From NCBI RefSeq assembly GCF_035989285.1, contig NZ_CP108513.1, positions 11,026,045 through 11,090,044 of the forward strand: DNA of 64,000 nt, read 5' to 3'. Position 1 is the first letter of the stretch, and each line of letters begins with the position of its first letter. This DNA comes from Streptomyces sp. NBC_01235. Its GTDB lineage: Bacteria; Actinomycetota; Actinomycetes; Streptomycetales; Streptomycetaceae. Positions 1 through 13,200 of this stretch are shown piece by piece. The translations under genes and the position numbers were made by a program. Below the pieces are notes generated by a model. The model did no database searches. It was not told where the DNA came from and saw only the letters and a list, made by a program, of their open reading frames with translations.

Positions 1-921
1 CGCACCGCGCTCGACTTCGCCGCCGAACGCCGTCTCTACGGCGCCGCTGTCAGCGAACTGCCATACGTCCGCGCCGTCATCGCCCGCGCCCATGCCGACC
101 TGCTCGCCGTCGAGGCCTTCTCCGGCGTCGTGGTCCGCGGACTGCACCTGGTTCCCGAATCCATGGCCGCCTACGCCGCGGCCGCCAAGTACCTGACCTC
201 GCGGATGGTCCTGGACGCGGTCGAAGACCTGCGTTCGGTCCTGGGCGCCTCCGGCTATCTGCGACAGGGTCCTTACGCGATCTTCCAGAAGGTGGCCCGG
301 GACGCGGCCCCGGCCACCTTCGTCCACATCTCACGCACGGCCTGCCTGATCACCCTGCTTCCGCAACTGCCCCGCCTGGCCCGCAAGTCCTGGCTCACCG
401 GGCCGCCCGCGGCTCCCGAGCTGTTCGACCTCGGCGCCGACCTGCCGAGCCTCGATTTCGACGCCCTGGTCGCGGCGATGGCGCGGACCGACGGCCTCCT
501 AGGCGCGCTCGTCGAGACCGCCGAGCTCGGCGACGGCGGCCTCGCGGCCCGCTTCGCCGTGCGATTCCGGGACGAGCTACGAGTCCTGCGGGACGAGTGC
601 ATCGCCCTCGCACCCGGCGATCTCACCAGCGGCGCCGGCCCGGCCGCCTTCGACTTGGCAGACCGCTACACCGTGCTCCTGGCCGCGGCGTGCGTGCTGG
701 CGGTCTGGCGCCGTGGCGGACCCCGGTACCCGGACGACCTGCTGCCCGGCGTCCTCGACCGCCTTGCCGCCCGCCTGCGGGGCCCGGCGCTGCTCACCGC
801 GGGCGAACGCGAGCAGGCCGAGTACGCCTTGTTCGCCGCCGCGGGCCGGCGGCACGGCGAGCACCAGCTCTTCGATCCGACCGCCCAGGCGACGCCGGGC
901 GGCGGGAAGGACACGCCATGA
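1..921 (+). CDS. Acyl-CoA dehydrogenase, C-terminal part (cut by window edge)
   Basis: The frame is open from the first base, so only the last 306 residues are visible. They resemble the C-terminal four-helix domain of flavin acyl-CoA dehydrogenases: an RxxLDFAxERRLYG-type segment at residues 2-14 and a DLRSVLGASGY-type glycine-rich segment near residue 75, which in this family lies near the active site and flavin contacts. A further ~200 residues follow, longer than housekeeping enzymes but usual for acyl-CoA dehydrogenases of lipopeptide clusters. The stop codon overlaps the ATG of the acyl carrier protein gene (ATGA), so the two are translationally coupled. By analogy with friulimicin-type clusters it probably introduces a double bond into the fatty acid that caps the peptide; that role is inferred. 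Family confident, substrate unknown. Confidence 0.8.
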   Translation, partial: RTALDFAAERRLYGAAVSELPYVRAVIARAHADLLAVEAFSGVVVRGLHLVPESMAAYAAAAKYLTSRMVLDAVEDLRSVLGASGYLRQGPYAIFQKVARDAAPATFVHISRTACLITLLPQLPRLARKSWLTGPPAAPELFDLGADLPSLDFDALVAAMARTDGLLGALVETAELGDGGLAARFAVRFRDELRVLRDECIALAPGDLTSGAGPAAFDLADRYTVLLAAACVLAVWRRGGPRYPDDLLPGVLDRLAARLRGPALLTAGEREQAEYALFAAAGRRHGEHQLFDPTAQATPGGGKDTP

Positions 922-1202
922 CCACGACCGAACCGCGTTCCAGCCGGCCGCTGCACGACGAGATGCGGGCCTGGATCATCGAGCGCGTCTCCTACTACCT
1001 CCCCGACCTCGCCGGGCGGATCGGTCCGCAGACCGCGCTCGCTGGCCTGGGGTTGGACTCCGTCTACGCCGTGGCGCTGTGCGGCGAGATCGAGGACACC
1101 TGGCTGCTGACCGTGGAACCCACCTTGATCTGGGACGTCGACACCGTCGAGGCCCTCGCCGAGCGTGTCCTCGCCCTGATCGCCGAGCAGCACCCGGCCT
1201 GA
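918..1202 (+). CDS. Acyl carrier protein for lipoinitiation
   Basis: A 94-residue free-standing carrier protein with the phosphopantetheine motif LGLDS, where Ser48 would carry the prosthetic group. Length and fold pattern (helix, LGLDSV, acidic helix) match PP-binding domains. The start overlaps the stop of the acyl-CoA dehydrogenase gene by 4 nt, and the NRPS operon begins about 95 bp downstream. In daptomycin- and friulimicin-type pathways such an ACP receives the activated fatty acid and hands it to the starter condensation domain of the first NRPS. The first domain of the next gene has exactly that starter character, so the same role is inferred here. The acyl-ACP ligase that would load it is not in the window. 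Confidence 0.88.
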   Translation: MTTTEPRSSRPLHDEMRAWIIERVSYYLPDLAGRIGPQTALAGLGLDSVYAVALCGEIEDTWLLTVEPTLIWDVDTVEALAERVLALIAEQHPA

Positions 1203-1297
1203 CGGTCGGCCGACGTTCCCCTCCCCGGCCCTCGCGGGCGTCCGATTCCTGATCCTCTCCGGCCCCGCCGGCGATTCGAGCGAGAGAGGTACGCGTG

Positions 1298-4200
1298 ATG
1301 GTTGCGTCAAAAGCGCGGCTCCACGAGCTGATGTCCGGACAGGTGGGCCTCTGGTACGGCGCACAGTTGGCACCCGACGGATCGGTCTACCACGAGGGCG
1401 AGTACCTGGAGATCCGGGGCGCCCTGGACCGGGACCTGCTCCTGACAGCGCTCAAGCGTGCGATGGCCGAAGCCGAGGCCTACCGGCTCCGCCTGCGCGT
1501 CGAGGACGGCAAGCCCTATCAGTACGTCGACGATTCGCAGGATCGGCCGATCCATGTGGCGGATCTCGGCGACGAACCGGATCCGCTGTCCGCGGCCCGC
1601 ACGTGGATGGACGCCGACCTGCGGGGCCCGGTCGAGATCGTCGACCGTCCGCTGACCGCGCACGCCTTGTTCCGGCTGGGTCCGGACCACTTCGTCTGGT
1701 ATCAGCGCGCGCACCACATAGCCGTCGACGGCGCGAGCTTCGCCGTTTTCAGCGAGCGGGTCGCCCGGATCTACACCATGTTGCGGAACGGCACGGCCGC
1801 GGACCACGGGGCCCTGGCACCGTTTTCGGTACTGCTGGACGCCGACCGCGAGTACCGGGACTCTGCGGATCTGGAGCGTGACCGGCAATACTGGCTCGAC
1901 GCGCTGGCCGACCTGGAGCCCGACGCCACCGAGACCGGCCACCGAAATCGGCCGACCGCGCCGGACGTGCACACCGCTGACATCGACGCTGACGCCGTCG
2001 ACGAGCTCACTTCGGCGGCGCGGCGGCTGAAGACCAGCCTCCCCGGACTGATGATCGCGACCGCGGCGCTGTACCGTCACCGCGTCACCGGTGCGCAGGA
2101 CGTCGTCCTGGGCGTCTCGGTGCACGGCCGAACCGTGCCGGCGCAGTTCGGCATCCCCGGCATGACCGCGAACATCATGCCGGTCCGACTCCGGCTCACC
2201 CCTGAGACTTCGGCCGCGGGCATCGTCAAGCAGGCCTCCTCGGCGGTACTGCGAGGACTGCGCCACCAGCGATATCAGCACAGGGACATCCTCGCCGACC
2301 TGAAACTGGTCGGCGCGGCACCGCTGTGCCCGCTGGTTGTCAACGTGGTCTCCGACCAGCGCCCGCTCCTCTTCGGCGACTGCACCGCCGTCCGCACCGC
2401 CCTGGCCAGCGGCCCGGCCGACGATCTGCGGATCGACGTCTACCCGGCGCTGGCGGGCGCCGGACTGCGCGTCGGCGTCGTGACGAACCCTGACCTGCAC
2501 ACGACCGGGGACGGCGCCAAGGTGTCCGGGCGTTTCCGGCGGGTCCTGGACTGGTTGGCCGGCGCGGCGCCGGACGAGCCGATCGGCCGGGCTCGGCTGA
2601 TCGGCGAGGACGAGGCGCAGACCCTGCTCCGCGACTGGAACGGCGCGGCGACCGAAGTGCCGTCGGCGACACTGCCTGAGCTGTTCGCCGCTCAAGCGGC
2701 ACGCACTCCGAACGCGACGGCGGTGGTGTTCGAGGGCACCGAGATCTCCTACGCGGAGCTGGACACCAGGGCGAACCGGCTGGCGTGGGCTCTGAGGGCG
2801 CAGGGCGTGCGGCCCGAGTCGGTGGTCGGAGTGTGCCTGCCGCGATCGGCGGAGACGGTGGTCGCGCTCCTGGGTGTGCTCAAGGCGGGGGGCGCTTACC
2901 TGCCGCTGGATCCGGGACTGCCCGCCGAGCGTGTCGCGGTCATGGTCGCCGACTCCGGTGCGGCATGGGTGGTGACCTCGCAGGCCTGCGCGGATGCGGT
3001 ACCGGACGGTGTGGAACCGGTGGTGCTGGACGAGCCGAGGACAGCTGCGGAACTCATCACGTCGCCGGGCTCTGATCCCAGTGTCCCGGTCGACGGCGGC
3101 CATCCGGCCTACGTGATCTACACCTCCGGTTCGACGGGCCGGCCCAAAGGCGTGGCGGTGTCGCACGCCGGCATCGTGAACCGCCTGCTGTGGATGCAGG
3201 ACGAGTTCGATCTGCGTGCCGAGGACCGGGTGCTGCACAAGACGCCGTTCGGGTTCGATGTCTCGGTTTGGGAGCTCTTCTGGCCCCTGGTCACCGGCGC
3301 GGCGCTGGTGGTGGCCCGGCCCGGCGGCCACCGCGATCCGGGGTACATGGCCGAGCTCATACTGCGCGAGCGGGTGACGACGGCGCACTTCGTGCCGTCG
3401 ATGCTGGATGTGTTCCTGGCCGACCCGGCGTGCCCGGGCGTCGGTGGCGTGCTGCGTCGAGTGGTCTGCTCGGGCGAGGCGCTGTCCGCCGGCACGCGGG
3501 ACCAGTTCTTCGCGGCGCTGCCGGGCGTCGGGCTGTCCAACCTGTATGGTCCCACCGAAGTTTCCGTGGACGTCACGGCGCATCGTTGCGACCCGTCGGA
3601 CGGACCCGTCGTGCCGATCGGCGCGCCGGTCTCCAACACGCGGGTGTTCGTCCTGGACCCGCACCTGCAGCCGGTGCCGGACGGCGGCGAAGGGGAGCTG
3701 TACCTGGCCGGGGTGCAGTTGGCCCGCGGCTATGTCCAGCGCCCGGACCTGACCGCCGAACGGTTCGTGGCGTGCCCCTTCGTCCCCGGCGAGCGGATGT
3801 ACCGCACAGGCGACCGGGTCCGCTGGGCGGACGGCCGTCTGGTGTTCCTGGGCCGCGCGGACGAGCAGGTGAAGATCCGCGGCTTCCGGATCGAACCCGC
3901 CGAAGTCCGGGCCGCGGTGGCCGCGACGCCGGGCGTCGGCCAGGCCGCAGTCCTCGCGCTCGAGGCCGGCTCCGGGGGCATGCGCCTGGTCGCGTACGTC
4001 GTCCCCGACGGCGGCAACGGCGCGGATCTCGCCGAAGCCGTGCGATCGCACGTCGCGAAGCGGCTGCCGGAATACATGGTTCCGTCGGCGGTCCTGGTCC
4101 TCGACGAACTGCCGGTCACGGCCAACGGCAAGCTGGATCGCAGAGCTCTGCCCGCGCCCGACTTCTCGGCCGCAGCCGGGCTGAGCGCGCCATCCACGCC

Positions 4201-7200
4201 GCGCGAGGAACTGCTGTGCGCGGCTTTCGCCGAGGTGCTCGGCCTCCCGGCGGTCGGCGTCGACGACGACTTCTTCGCCCTGGGCGGGCATTCCCTGCTG
4301 GCCGTGCACCTGGCCGGTCGGCTCCGGTCGGCGGGGATGTCGGTCGACATGCGGACCCTCTTCGAGAGCCCGACGCCGACGGGCCTGGCGGCCTCGGCCG
4401 GCCGGGACCGGGTCGTCGTCCCGCCCAACCTGATCCCGGCGGACGCGACTGCGATCACCCCCGACATGCTCACGCTGACGGAGCTGACCCAGCCGCAGAT
4501 CGACGCGGTCGTGTCGAGGATCGACGGCGGCGCGGCCGAGATCGCGGACATCTACCCCCTGACACCGCTGCAGGAAGGGATGCTGTTCCACCACCTGCTC
4601 GCCGACGACGAGCGTCCCGACGCGTACCTGTCCCAGGCCGTTCTCGTCTTCGAATCGGGTGAGCGGTGGGACGCGTTCGTCGCCGCCTTTCAGCAGGTGG
4701 TCGACCGCCACGACATCTACCGTACGTCCCTGGCCTGGGAGAATGTGCCGCAGCCGGTCCAAGTCGTCCGGCGCCGCGCCCGCCTCCGGGTGACGGGGGT
4801 GCCGCTGGCCGCGGACGCGGATCCGGAGGACACCCTGACAGCGGCGGCGGGAACGGCGATGGACTTGCAGCGCGCACCACTGCTCGACCTGCACGTCGCA
4901 GTGGATCCGGACGGCCTCCGGCGCTGGGCCCTGCTCCGGGTCCACCACGTGATCCTCGACCACCTCGGTCTCGCCGCGGCCCTCGCCGAGGTTCGCGCGA
5001 TCATGGCCGCAGACTCGTCCGCGCAAGCCGATCCGCTGCCGTTCCGCCAGTTCGTCGCCGAGATCCGGGGCACCATGGATCCCGCGGCGCACAGTCGGCA
5101 TTTCGCCGCGCTGCTCGTCGGCGTCGACGAGCCGACGGCACCGTTCGGCCTGCTGGACGTCCGCGACGACGGGGCGGCGACGGTCCGGGCCGCAACTCGC
5201 GCCGGGGCTGACTTGTCCGATCCCGTGAGGGCGGCCGCGCACCGGTTGGGCGTCAGTCCGGCGGTGCTGTTCCACGTGGCGTGGGCTCGGGTCGTGGCCG
5301 TGCTGTCAGGCCGGGATGACGTGGTGTTCGGTACCGTCCTGCTGGGCCGGATGAACACCGGTCTGCAAGCCGCGCGGGTACCGGGACCATTCCTCAACAC
5401 CCTGCCGGTGCGGGTCCGCACCGGCGCGCTGTCGGCACAGCGGGCGATCCTGGACCTGCGCGTCCAGCTCGCCGGGCTGATCGATCACGAACACGCCCCG
5501 CTGTCGGTGGCCCAGCAGGCCAGCGACGTGGCGGTCGGCATGCCGCTGTTCACCTCGATTCTCAACTACCGCCACAACACGGACGACGGCTTCAAGCCCG
5601 AGTCCATGGAGATCGGGATCCCAGGCGTCGAGGTGGCCCGTTTCCGGGAGCGGACGAACTACCCGCTGTCGGTCGTGGTCGACGACAGCGGCGGCGACTT
5701 CTCCGTGGCGGTGGACGTGGCGGCTCCTTTCGACGCCGCGATGGTGTGCGGAATGCTGCTCACGGCGCTGCGGAACCTGACGTCGGCGCTGGAGGGCGGG
5801 CCGGAGGTGCCGCTGGCCGCGATCGAAGTGCTCGGCGCGGACCGTCGCCGGACCCTGGCCGACTGGGCCGGAGGCAGGGCCGACGGGCTGTCGCTTCCGG
5901 CTCCGGAGCTGTTCGCCGCGCAGGTCGCGCTCACGCCGGACGCGCTCGCAGTGGTCTGCGACGGTGTGGAGCTGTCGTACGCGGCACTGGACGCGCGGGT
6001 CAACCGCCTGGCCCATCGCCTGATCGGCCTGGGCGTCGGTCCGGAGTCGGTCATCGCGACAGTCCTGCCGCGGTCGGTGGACCTCCTGGTCGCCGCCTGG
6101 GCGGTCTGGCGGGCCGGCGGGGCGGTGGCCCTGCTGGACGTGGCGCATCCGGTCGAGCGACTGGGCGCCCTGATCGCCGACTGCCGGGCCTCGGTGGTGC
6201 TCGGCACCGACGAGGTGCTGGACGAGCTGCCCGCCGGCCGGACTGTGACCGTGGCGGTCGAGGACCCGCTCCCCGAGGTCGGCGAGACGGTGCCGTGGGC
6301 CGTCGCGCACCCGGGGAGCCTGGCCTACGTGATCTTCACGTCGGGGTCGATGGGCCGGCCGAAGGGCGTGGGAGTCTCGCATGGCGCGTTGGCGGCCTAT
6401 GCGGCATGGGCCTTGTGTGAGTACCCCTTGGACGGGGGAGCGCCCCTGCACTCGTCGGCGGCGTTCGACCTGACCGTGACCAGCCTGGTGTTGCCGCTGC
6501 TGGCCGGCGGTTCGGTGACGGTCTCCGGCGAGGGCGGTGTGTCAGGCCTCGCCGACCTCATCCAGGGCGGTGCCCGCTTCGGCGTGGTGAAGGTGGTCCC
6601 GGGCCACCTGCCGATACTCGGGCACATGGTGGGCGCGGGGCTTCAGGACGCCGCCGCATGCTGGGTCGTCGGTGGCGAGGCACTCCCGCCCGCCAGGGTG
6701 GCCCAGCTGCTGGCGATGTCCCCGGCGTCGGTTGTCGTCAACGAGTACGGTCCCACCGAGGCCACGGTCGGCTGCTGCACGTTCACGGCCGGCTCCGACA
6801 CCGCGCTGGGCGCCTTGGTGCCGATCGGGCGGCCGAGCCCGGGAACGCAGCTGTTCGTGCTCGACGCCTCCCTGGCGCCGGTGCCGCCCGGCGTCGCCGG
6901 TGAGCTGTACATCGCCGGCACGCAGCTGGCTCGGGGATATGTCGGCCGGCCGGGCTTGACCGGTGAGCGGTTCGTGGCCTGCCCGTTCGTCCCGGGCAGG
7001 CGGATGTACCGCACCGGCGACCGCGCCCGCTGGATGCCCGACGGGCAGCTGGACTTCCTGGGCCGCGCCGACGAGCAGGTGAAGATCCGCGGGTACCGGA
7101 TCGAGCCCGGCGAGGTCGCGGCGGTGATCGCCACGGGTCCCGGCGTCGCACAGGCGACGGTCGTCGCCCGAGAGGACGCCCCCGGGGACCGGTGCCTGGT

Positions 7201-10200
7201 CGCCTACGTCGTCCCCGACGACGAGTGCGATCCCCACACCGTCCGGGAGTTCGCGGCAGAGCGGCTGCCGGAGTACATGGTTCCCGCCGCCGTGGTGGTT
7301 CTGGACGCCCTGCCGCTGACCGCGAACGGGAAGCTGGATCGTCGAGCCCTGCCGGCCCCGGAGCTCTCCGCACCGGTCGGCTCGCGCGCCCCGTCGACGC
7401 GCCGCGAAGAGCTGATGTGCGCCGCCTTCGCCGAGGTGCTCGGCGTGCCCTCGGTCGGCGTCGACGACGACTTCTTCGCTCTCGGCGGCCACTCGCTGCT
7501 CGCCGTGTCGCTCGTCGAGCGGCTGCGAGAGCGCGGCGTTTCGGTGACCGTGCGCGCGCTCCTGCAGGCCCCGACCGTCGCCGGGCTCTCGATCGCCGCC
7601 GGCGCTGAGACCGTCGTCGTGCCCCCGAACCTGATCCCGGCGGACGCCACCCGCGTCACCCCGGACATGCTGCCCATGGTCGAGCTGACCCAGGAGCAGA
7701 TCGACGCGATCACCGGAACGGTCGACGGCGACGCCGCCAACGTCGCGGACATCTACCCGCTCGCACCGCTGCAGGAAGGCCTCCTGTTCCACCACCTGTT
7801 CGCCGACGACGGACAGGCCGACGTCTACGCCCAGCCCATGGTCCTGGAGCTCGACTCCCGCGACCGCCTCGACGCCTTTCTCGCAGCACTGCGACAGGTG
7901 GTCGCCCGGCACGACATATACCGGACGTCGATCTTCTGGCAGGGCCTGCCGGAAGCGGTCCAGGTCGTCTGGCGGAATGTCGAACTGCCGGTCGCCGATG
8001 TCGTCCTGGATCCCGATGCCGATCCCGTCGAGCAGCTGCTGCGCTCGGCCCCACCGGCTCTGGACCTGACCCGCGCTCCGATCATGGACGTCGCGGCAGC
8101 GGCCGACCCGGACGGCCGGCGCTGGTGGGCCCTGATCCGCGTCCACCACATGGTCCTCGACCACTTGGGCATGGAGGCGGCGCTCGCCGAGATCCACGCC
8201 CTGCTCTGCGGAGCCGCCGCCGATCAGCTCCCCAGGCCGCTGCCGTTCCGGGAGTTCGTCGCCGAGGCCCGCGCCGGCGCCGACGGCGACCGTCACGAGC
8301 GCTACTTCGCCGAGGTGCTGTCCGGCGTCGACGGGACGACCGCCCCGTACGGAGTTCTGGACGTCCACAGCGGAGCCGACGCCGCGCAGGAGACCCTGGA
8401 CCTGGGACCGGACCTGACCGGCCGGATCGTCGCCGTCGGGCGGCGGCTCAAGGCCAGCCCCGCGACCGTGCTGCACGTTGCGTGGGCACGGCTGCTGGCC
8501 GCCGTCGCCGACCGTACCGACGTGGTGTTCGGCACCGTCCTGTTCGGCCGGAGCAGTTCCGGGGCCTCGGCCGGCCGCGCGGTCGGGCCCTTCCTCAACA
8601 CCCTGCCGGTGCGTGTCCGGCTGGACGGGCTCGGCGCGACGGCCGCCGTGGGCGAGGTGCGTTCCCGGCTCGCCGAACTGCTCGATCACGAGCACGCCTC
8701 CCTGGCCGCGGTCCAGCAGGCCGCCGGACTGCCAGGCAACGCCCCGCTGTTCACGGCGATCCTCAACTACCGGCACGCTGACGACGACTCGGCGGTCCCG
8801 GGTCTCGGCGACCCCGAGGGCGTCCGGACCGCTTACGCCTGGTCGAGGTCGAACTACCCGCTGACCGTCTCCGTGGACGACCGTGGCGAGACGATCGGGC
8901 TGACCGTCGACGGAGTCGCCCCGATCGACCCGGTGGAGGTCGGCCGGCTGTTCCGGGCCACGATCGAAAATCTGGTCGCGGCCCTCGAACAGAGCTGTGA
9001 CAGCGGTGTGGACGCGCCACTCTCCGCAGTCCGGGTGCTGGACGGCGCTGCACGGCAGGCGCTGCTCGCCGAGGCGGACGGTGCGACGGCGACGAGGCCG
9101 GACGCCACACTCGCCGACCTGTTCGCCGCGCAGGTGGCGCGGACTCCGAACGCCGTGGCAGTGGCCTGCGACGGCGTGGAGCTGACCTACGCCGAACTGA
9201 ACGAGCGCGCCGACCGGCTGGCACGATGCCTGGCCGCCTGGGGAGCGGGCCCGGAGTCCGTGGTCGGCCTGCTGCTCCCACGCTCGGCCGAACTGATGGT
9301 GGCCATGGTCGCCACTGTGAAGTCCGGCGCGGCGTATCTGCCGGTCGACCCGTCGTATCCCGCCGATCGGATCGCCTACACCCTGCGCGATTCCGGTGTT
9401 GTCGGCGTGCTGACGTCGCGGACGGTCGCGGCTGTCGCGGCGGCGGTGAGCGAGGACGTCCCGGTGCTGCTGCTGGAGGACGTCCACGACGAGCTCGCGA
9501 CGGACGCCCTGGCGCAGTGCCTGCCGGACCATCCCGCCTATGTCATCTACACCTCCGGTTCGACCGGCGAGCCCAAGGGCGTCGCGGTGACCCACCGCAG
9601 CGCGGTCTCGATGTTCGCCGCCGCCGAGGCGGTCGTGGCGCCGACGGCCGATGACGTGTGGAGCTGCTTCCACTCGTTTGCCTTCGATTTCTCGGTGTGG
9701 GAGACCTGGGGTGCGCTGCTGTACGGCGGCCGGGTCGTGGTGGTGCCGTCGGACACGGCCCGTTTCCCCGAGCAGTTCGTGACGCTGCTGGAACGCGAGC
9801 GCGTCAGTGTGCTGAGCCAGACGCCGTCGGCGTTCTACCAGCTCATGGCCGAGCTGGAGCACCGCCCGGATCGGCTTCCACGGCTGCGGGCCGTGGTCTT
9901 CGGCGGCGAGGCCCTGGACCCGGGCCGGCTGGGCCCGTGGTGGTCCCGGTTCGGCGCGGCCGGACCGCGATTGATCAACATGTACGGGATCACCGAGACG
10001 ACCGTCCACGTCACGTTCACCGAGCTCGGCTCCGAGCCGGACCCGGCGGGCAGCGTCATCGGCGTGCCCTTGGCGAACTACCGCGTCTACGTGCTCGACG
10101 ACAATCTGGAGCCGGTCCCGCACGGTGCCGTGGGCGAGATGTACGTCGGCGGCGCCGGCGTGGCCCGCGGCTACCTCGGGCGGCCGGGACTGAGCGCCTG

Positions 10201-13200
10201 CCGGTTCGTCGCGGACCCGTTCCGCTGCGGTGAGCGGATGTACCGCACCGGCGATCTCGCCCGGCGGATCAACGACGGCCGACTGGTCTTCCAGGGACGG
10301 AGCGACGACCAGGTCAAGATCCGGGGCTTCCGGATAGAACCCGGCGAGGTGCGCGCGGTGGTCGCCTGCCACCCGGACGTCACCGACGCGGCGGTCGTCG
10401 CCCGGACCGACACCGGCGAGGTGCGGCTCGTCGCCTACGTGGTACCCGTCGGCTCCGGCGGCGAAGGCATCGAAGCAGCGGTCCGCGATCACGCGGCAGA
10501 ACACTTGCCCGGTCATCTGGTGCCCTCGGCGATCGTCGTGCTCGACGTCCTGCCGCTGACGCCGAACGGCAAGCTGGATCTCAAAGCACTGCCGGCTCCC
10601 CGCCACGAGGCGGTGGCACCCGGACGACGCCCGGCCACGGCGCGCGAACAGCTCCTGTGCGGGGTGTTCGCCAAGGTGCTGGGCGTGCCCTCGGTCAGTG
10701 TCGACGACGACTTCTTCGCCCTGGGAGGCCATTCCCTGTCGGCGGTCCGGCTGCTCGGCGCGATCCGCTCCGGGCTCGGCGCCGACATCCGCATCAGGAC
10801 CCTGTTCGAGCACCCGACGGTCGGCGGGCTGGCGGCCGTCCTGTCCGGCACCGACACCGGCGCCGCCAGGCCCGCGCTGGTGGCCCGACCGCATCCGGAG
10901 CGGACCCCTCTGTCCTTCGAGCAGCGCCGCCTCTGGTTCCTGAGCCAGCTGGACGGCCCGACCCCCACTTACAACATCCCCATGCTGCTGCGGCTGTCCG
11001 GACCGCTGGACCGCGCCGCGCTGCGGGCCGCGCTCGGCGACGTCCTCGAACGCCATGAAGTGCTGCGCACCGTCCTCGCCGTGGCGGACGGCGAGCCCTG
11101 GCAGCACGTCCTGGACCTCAATGACGCCCAGTGGGAACCAGAGGTCGTCGAGATCACCGAGGCGCTGCTGCCGGAAGCCGTCTCCGGCCAGGCGCGCCGC
11201 CCCTTCGACCTGTCGACCGACCTGCCGGTGCGAGCCACCCTCTTCGCGCTCGGCGCGGAGGAACACGTCCTCATGGCGGTCGTCCACCACATCGCTTCCG
11301 ACGGCTTGTCCACCGGACCTCTGGCCCGGGACCTTGCAGACGCCTACGCCGCTCGCAGTCAGGGTCGTGCCCCTGACTGGTCCCCGCTGCCGGTGCAGTA
11401 CGCGGACTACGCCTTGTGGCAGCGCGAGATGCTCGGGTCCGAAGACGAACCCGACAGCCTGATCTCCCAGCAGGTCGCCTACTGGCGTGCCGCCCTGGCC
11501 GGTGCGCCGGCCGAACTGGCACTGCCGGCCGATCGTCCGCGCCCGGCGAACGCTTCCCACCACGGCCACAGCGCGCCGTTCCAGGTGTCGGCCGATCTCC
11601 ACGCCCGGCTGGCGGCGACGGCACGGGACCGGCATGCCACGGTGTTCATGGTGGTGCAGACCGCCCTGGCGGTGCTGCTGTCCCGGCTGGGCGCCGGCAC
11701 CGACATCCCCATCGGGTCGGCGGTCGCCGGCCGCGCGGACGCCGTCCTGGACGACCTGGTCGGCTTCTTCATCAACACTCTGGTGCTGCGCACCGACCTG
11801 TCCGGGGACCCGACCATGGCCGAGGTGCTGGACCGGGTCCGGGCGACGACGCTGTCCGGCCTGGACCACCAGGACGTGCCGTTCGAGCGCCTCGTCGAGG
11901 AACTGGCGCCGGAGCGGTCGCCGGCCCGGCACCCGCTGTTTCAGATCATCCTCACCATGCAGGACGCCGGTGCGGACCCCGCACTGCCGGGCCTGGCCGC
12001 CGGTGTGGAGGCGGCCGGCCGGCCGGCGGTCAAGTTCGACCTCGACGTCCTGCTGACCGAGACCTTCGACGACGACGGCGCCCCCGCGGGACTGCGCGGC
12101 GTGATCACCGCCGCCTCCGACCTGTTCGACCAGGCGTTCGCCGACCAGTTCGCGAGCCGCCTGACACGGGTTCTCGACACGGTGACGGCGGACCCGGACA
12201 CGCGCCTGCGAGCGGTGGACGTCCTCGACGACGCCGAGCGCCGAAGGGTCCTGAGCGAATGGAGCGGTACGGCACAGTCGGAGACGCCTCCCACGTTCCC
12301 CGAGATCTTCGCCGCACAGGTGGCCCGGACACCCGACGCGCTCGCCGTGGTGAGTTCCGAAGGCCGGCTGACGTACGCGGACCTCGACGAGCGGGCCGGT
12401 CGACTGGCTCATCACATGCGCGGACTCGGTGTCGGCCCGGACAGTGTGGTGGGCCTGTGCCTTCCGCGCGGCCCGCAGACGATGGTCGGGATCCTCGCCG
12501 TCTGGAAAGCAGGGGCGGCGTATCTGCCCATCGACGCCGGTCTTCCGGCTGAGCGCATCGCGTTCATGCTCTCCGACAGCCGTGCGTCGATCCTGGTCGG
12601 CACCACCGAACTCGTGGACGAGCTGCCGGTCGGCCGGATGCTGAGCGTCGCTGTCGACGATCCGGCCACGGCCGCGATGCTCGCCACGGGGCCCGTGGCT
12701 GCCGGGCTGCCGCGGTCGTGGCGCGACAACCCGATGCTCGCCACGGGGCCCGTGGCTGCCGGGCTGCCGCGGTCGTGGCGCGACAACCTGGCTTATGTGA
12801 TCTACACGTCGGGTTCGACGGGTCGTCCGAAGGGTGTGGGGGTTACTCAGGCCGGGTTGGCAAGTTATCTGGGCTCGATGCCGAATCGGTTGGCGTTTGC
12901 TGAGTACGGCGGCCGGTATGCGCTGTTGCAGGCGCAGGCTACTGATTTGGGGAACACGGTGGTGTTCGCGGCGTTGGCGGCCGGTGGCGAGTTGCATGTA
13001 TTGGACGAGGAGGCGGTGACGGATCCGGGGGCTGTGGCCGCGTATCTCGCCGAGCACGGGATCGATTTCTTGAAGATCGTTCCGTCGCACCTGGCAGCGT
13101 TGTCGAGCGCCGACGGCGTGGAGCCGTTGCTTCCGGCGCGGGTGCTGGTTCTAGGCGGTGAAGCGGCATCTCCGGCGCTGGCCGGACAGCTGCTCGCGGC

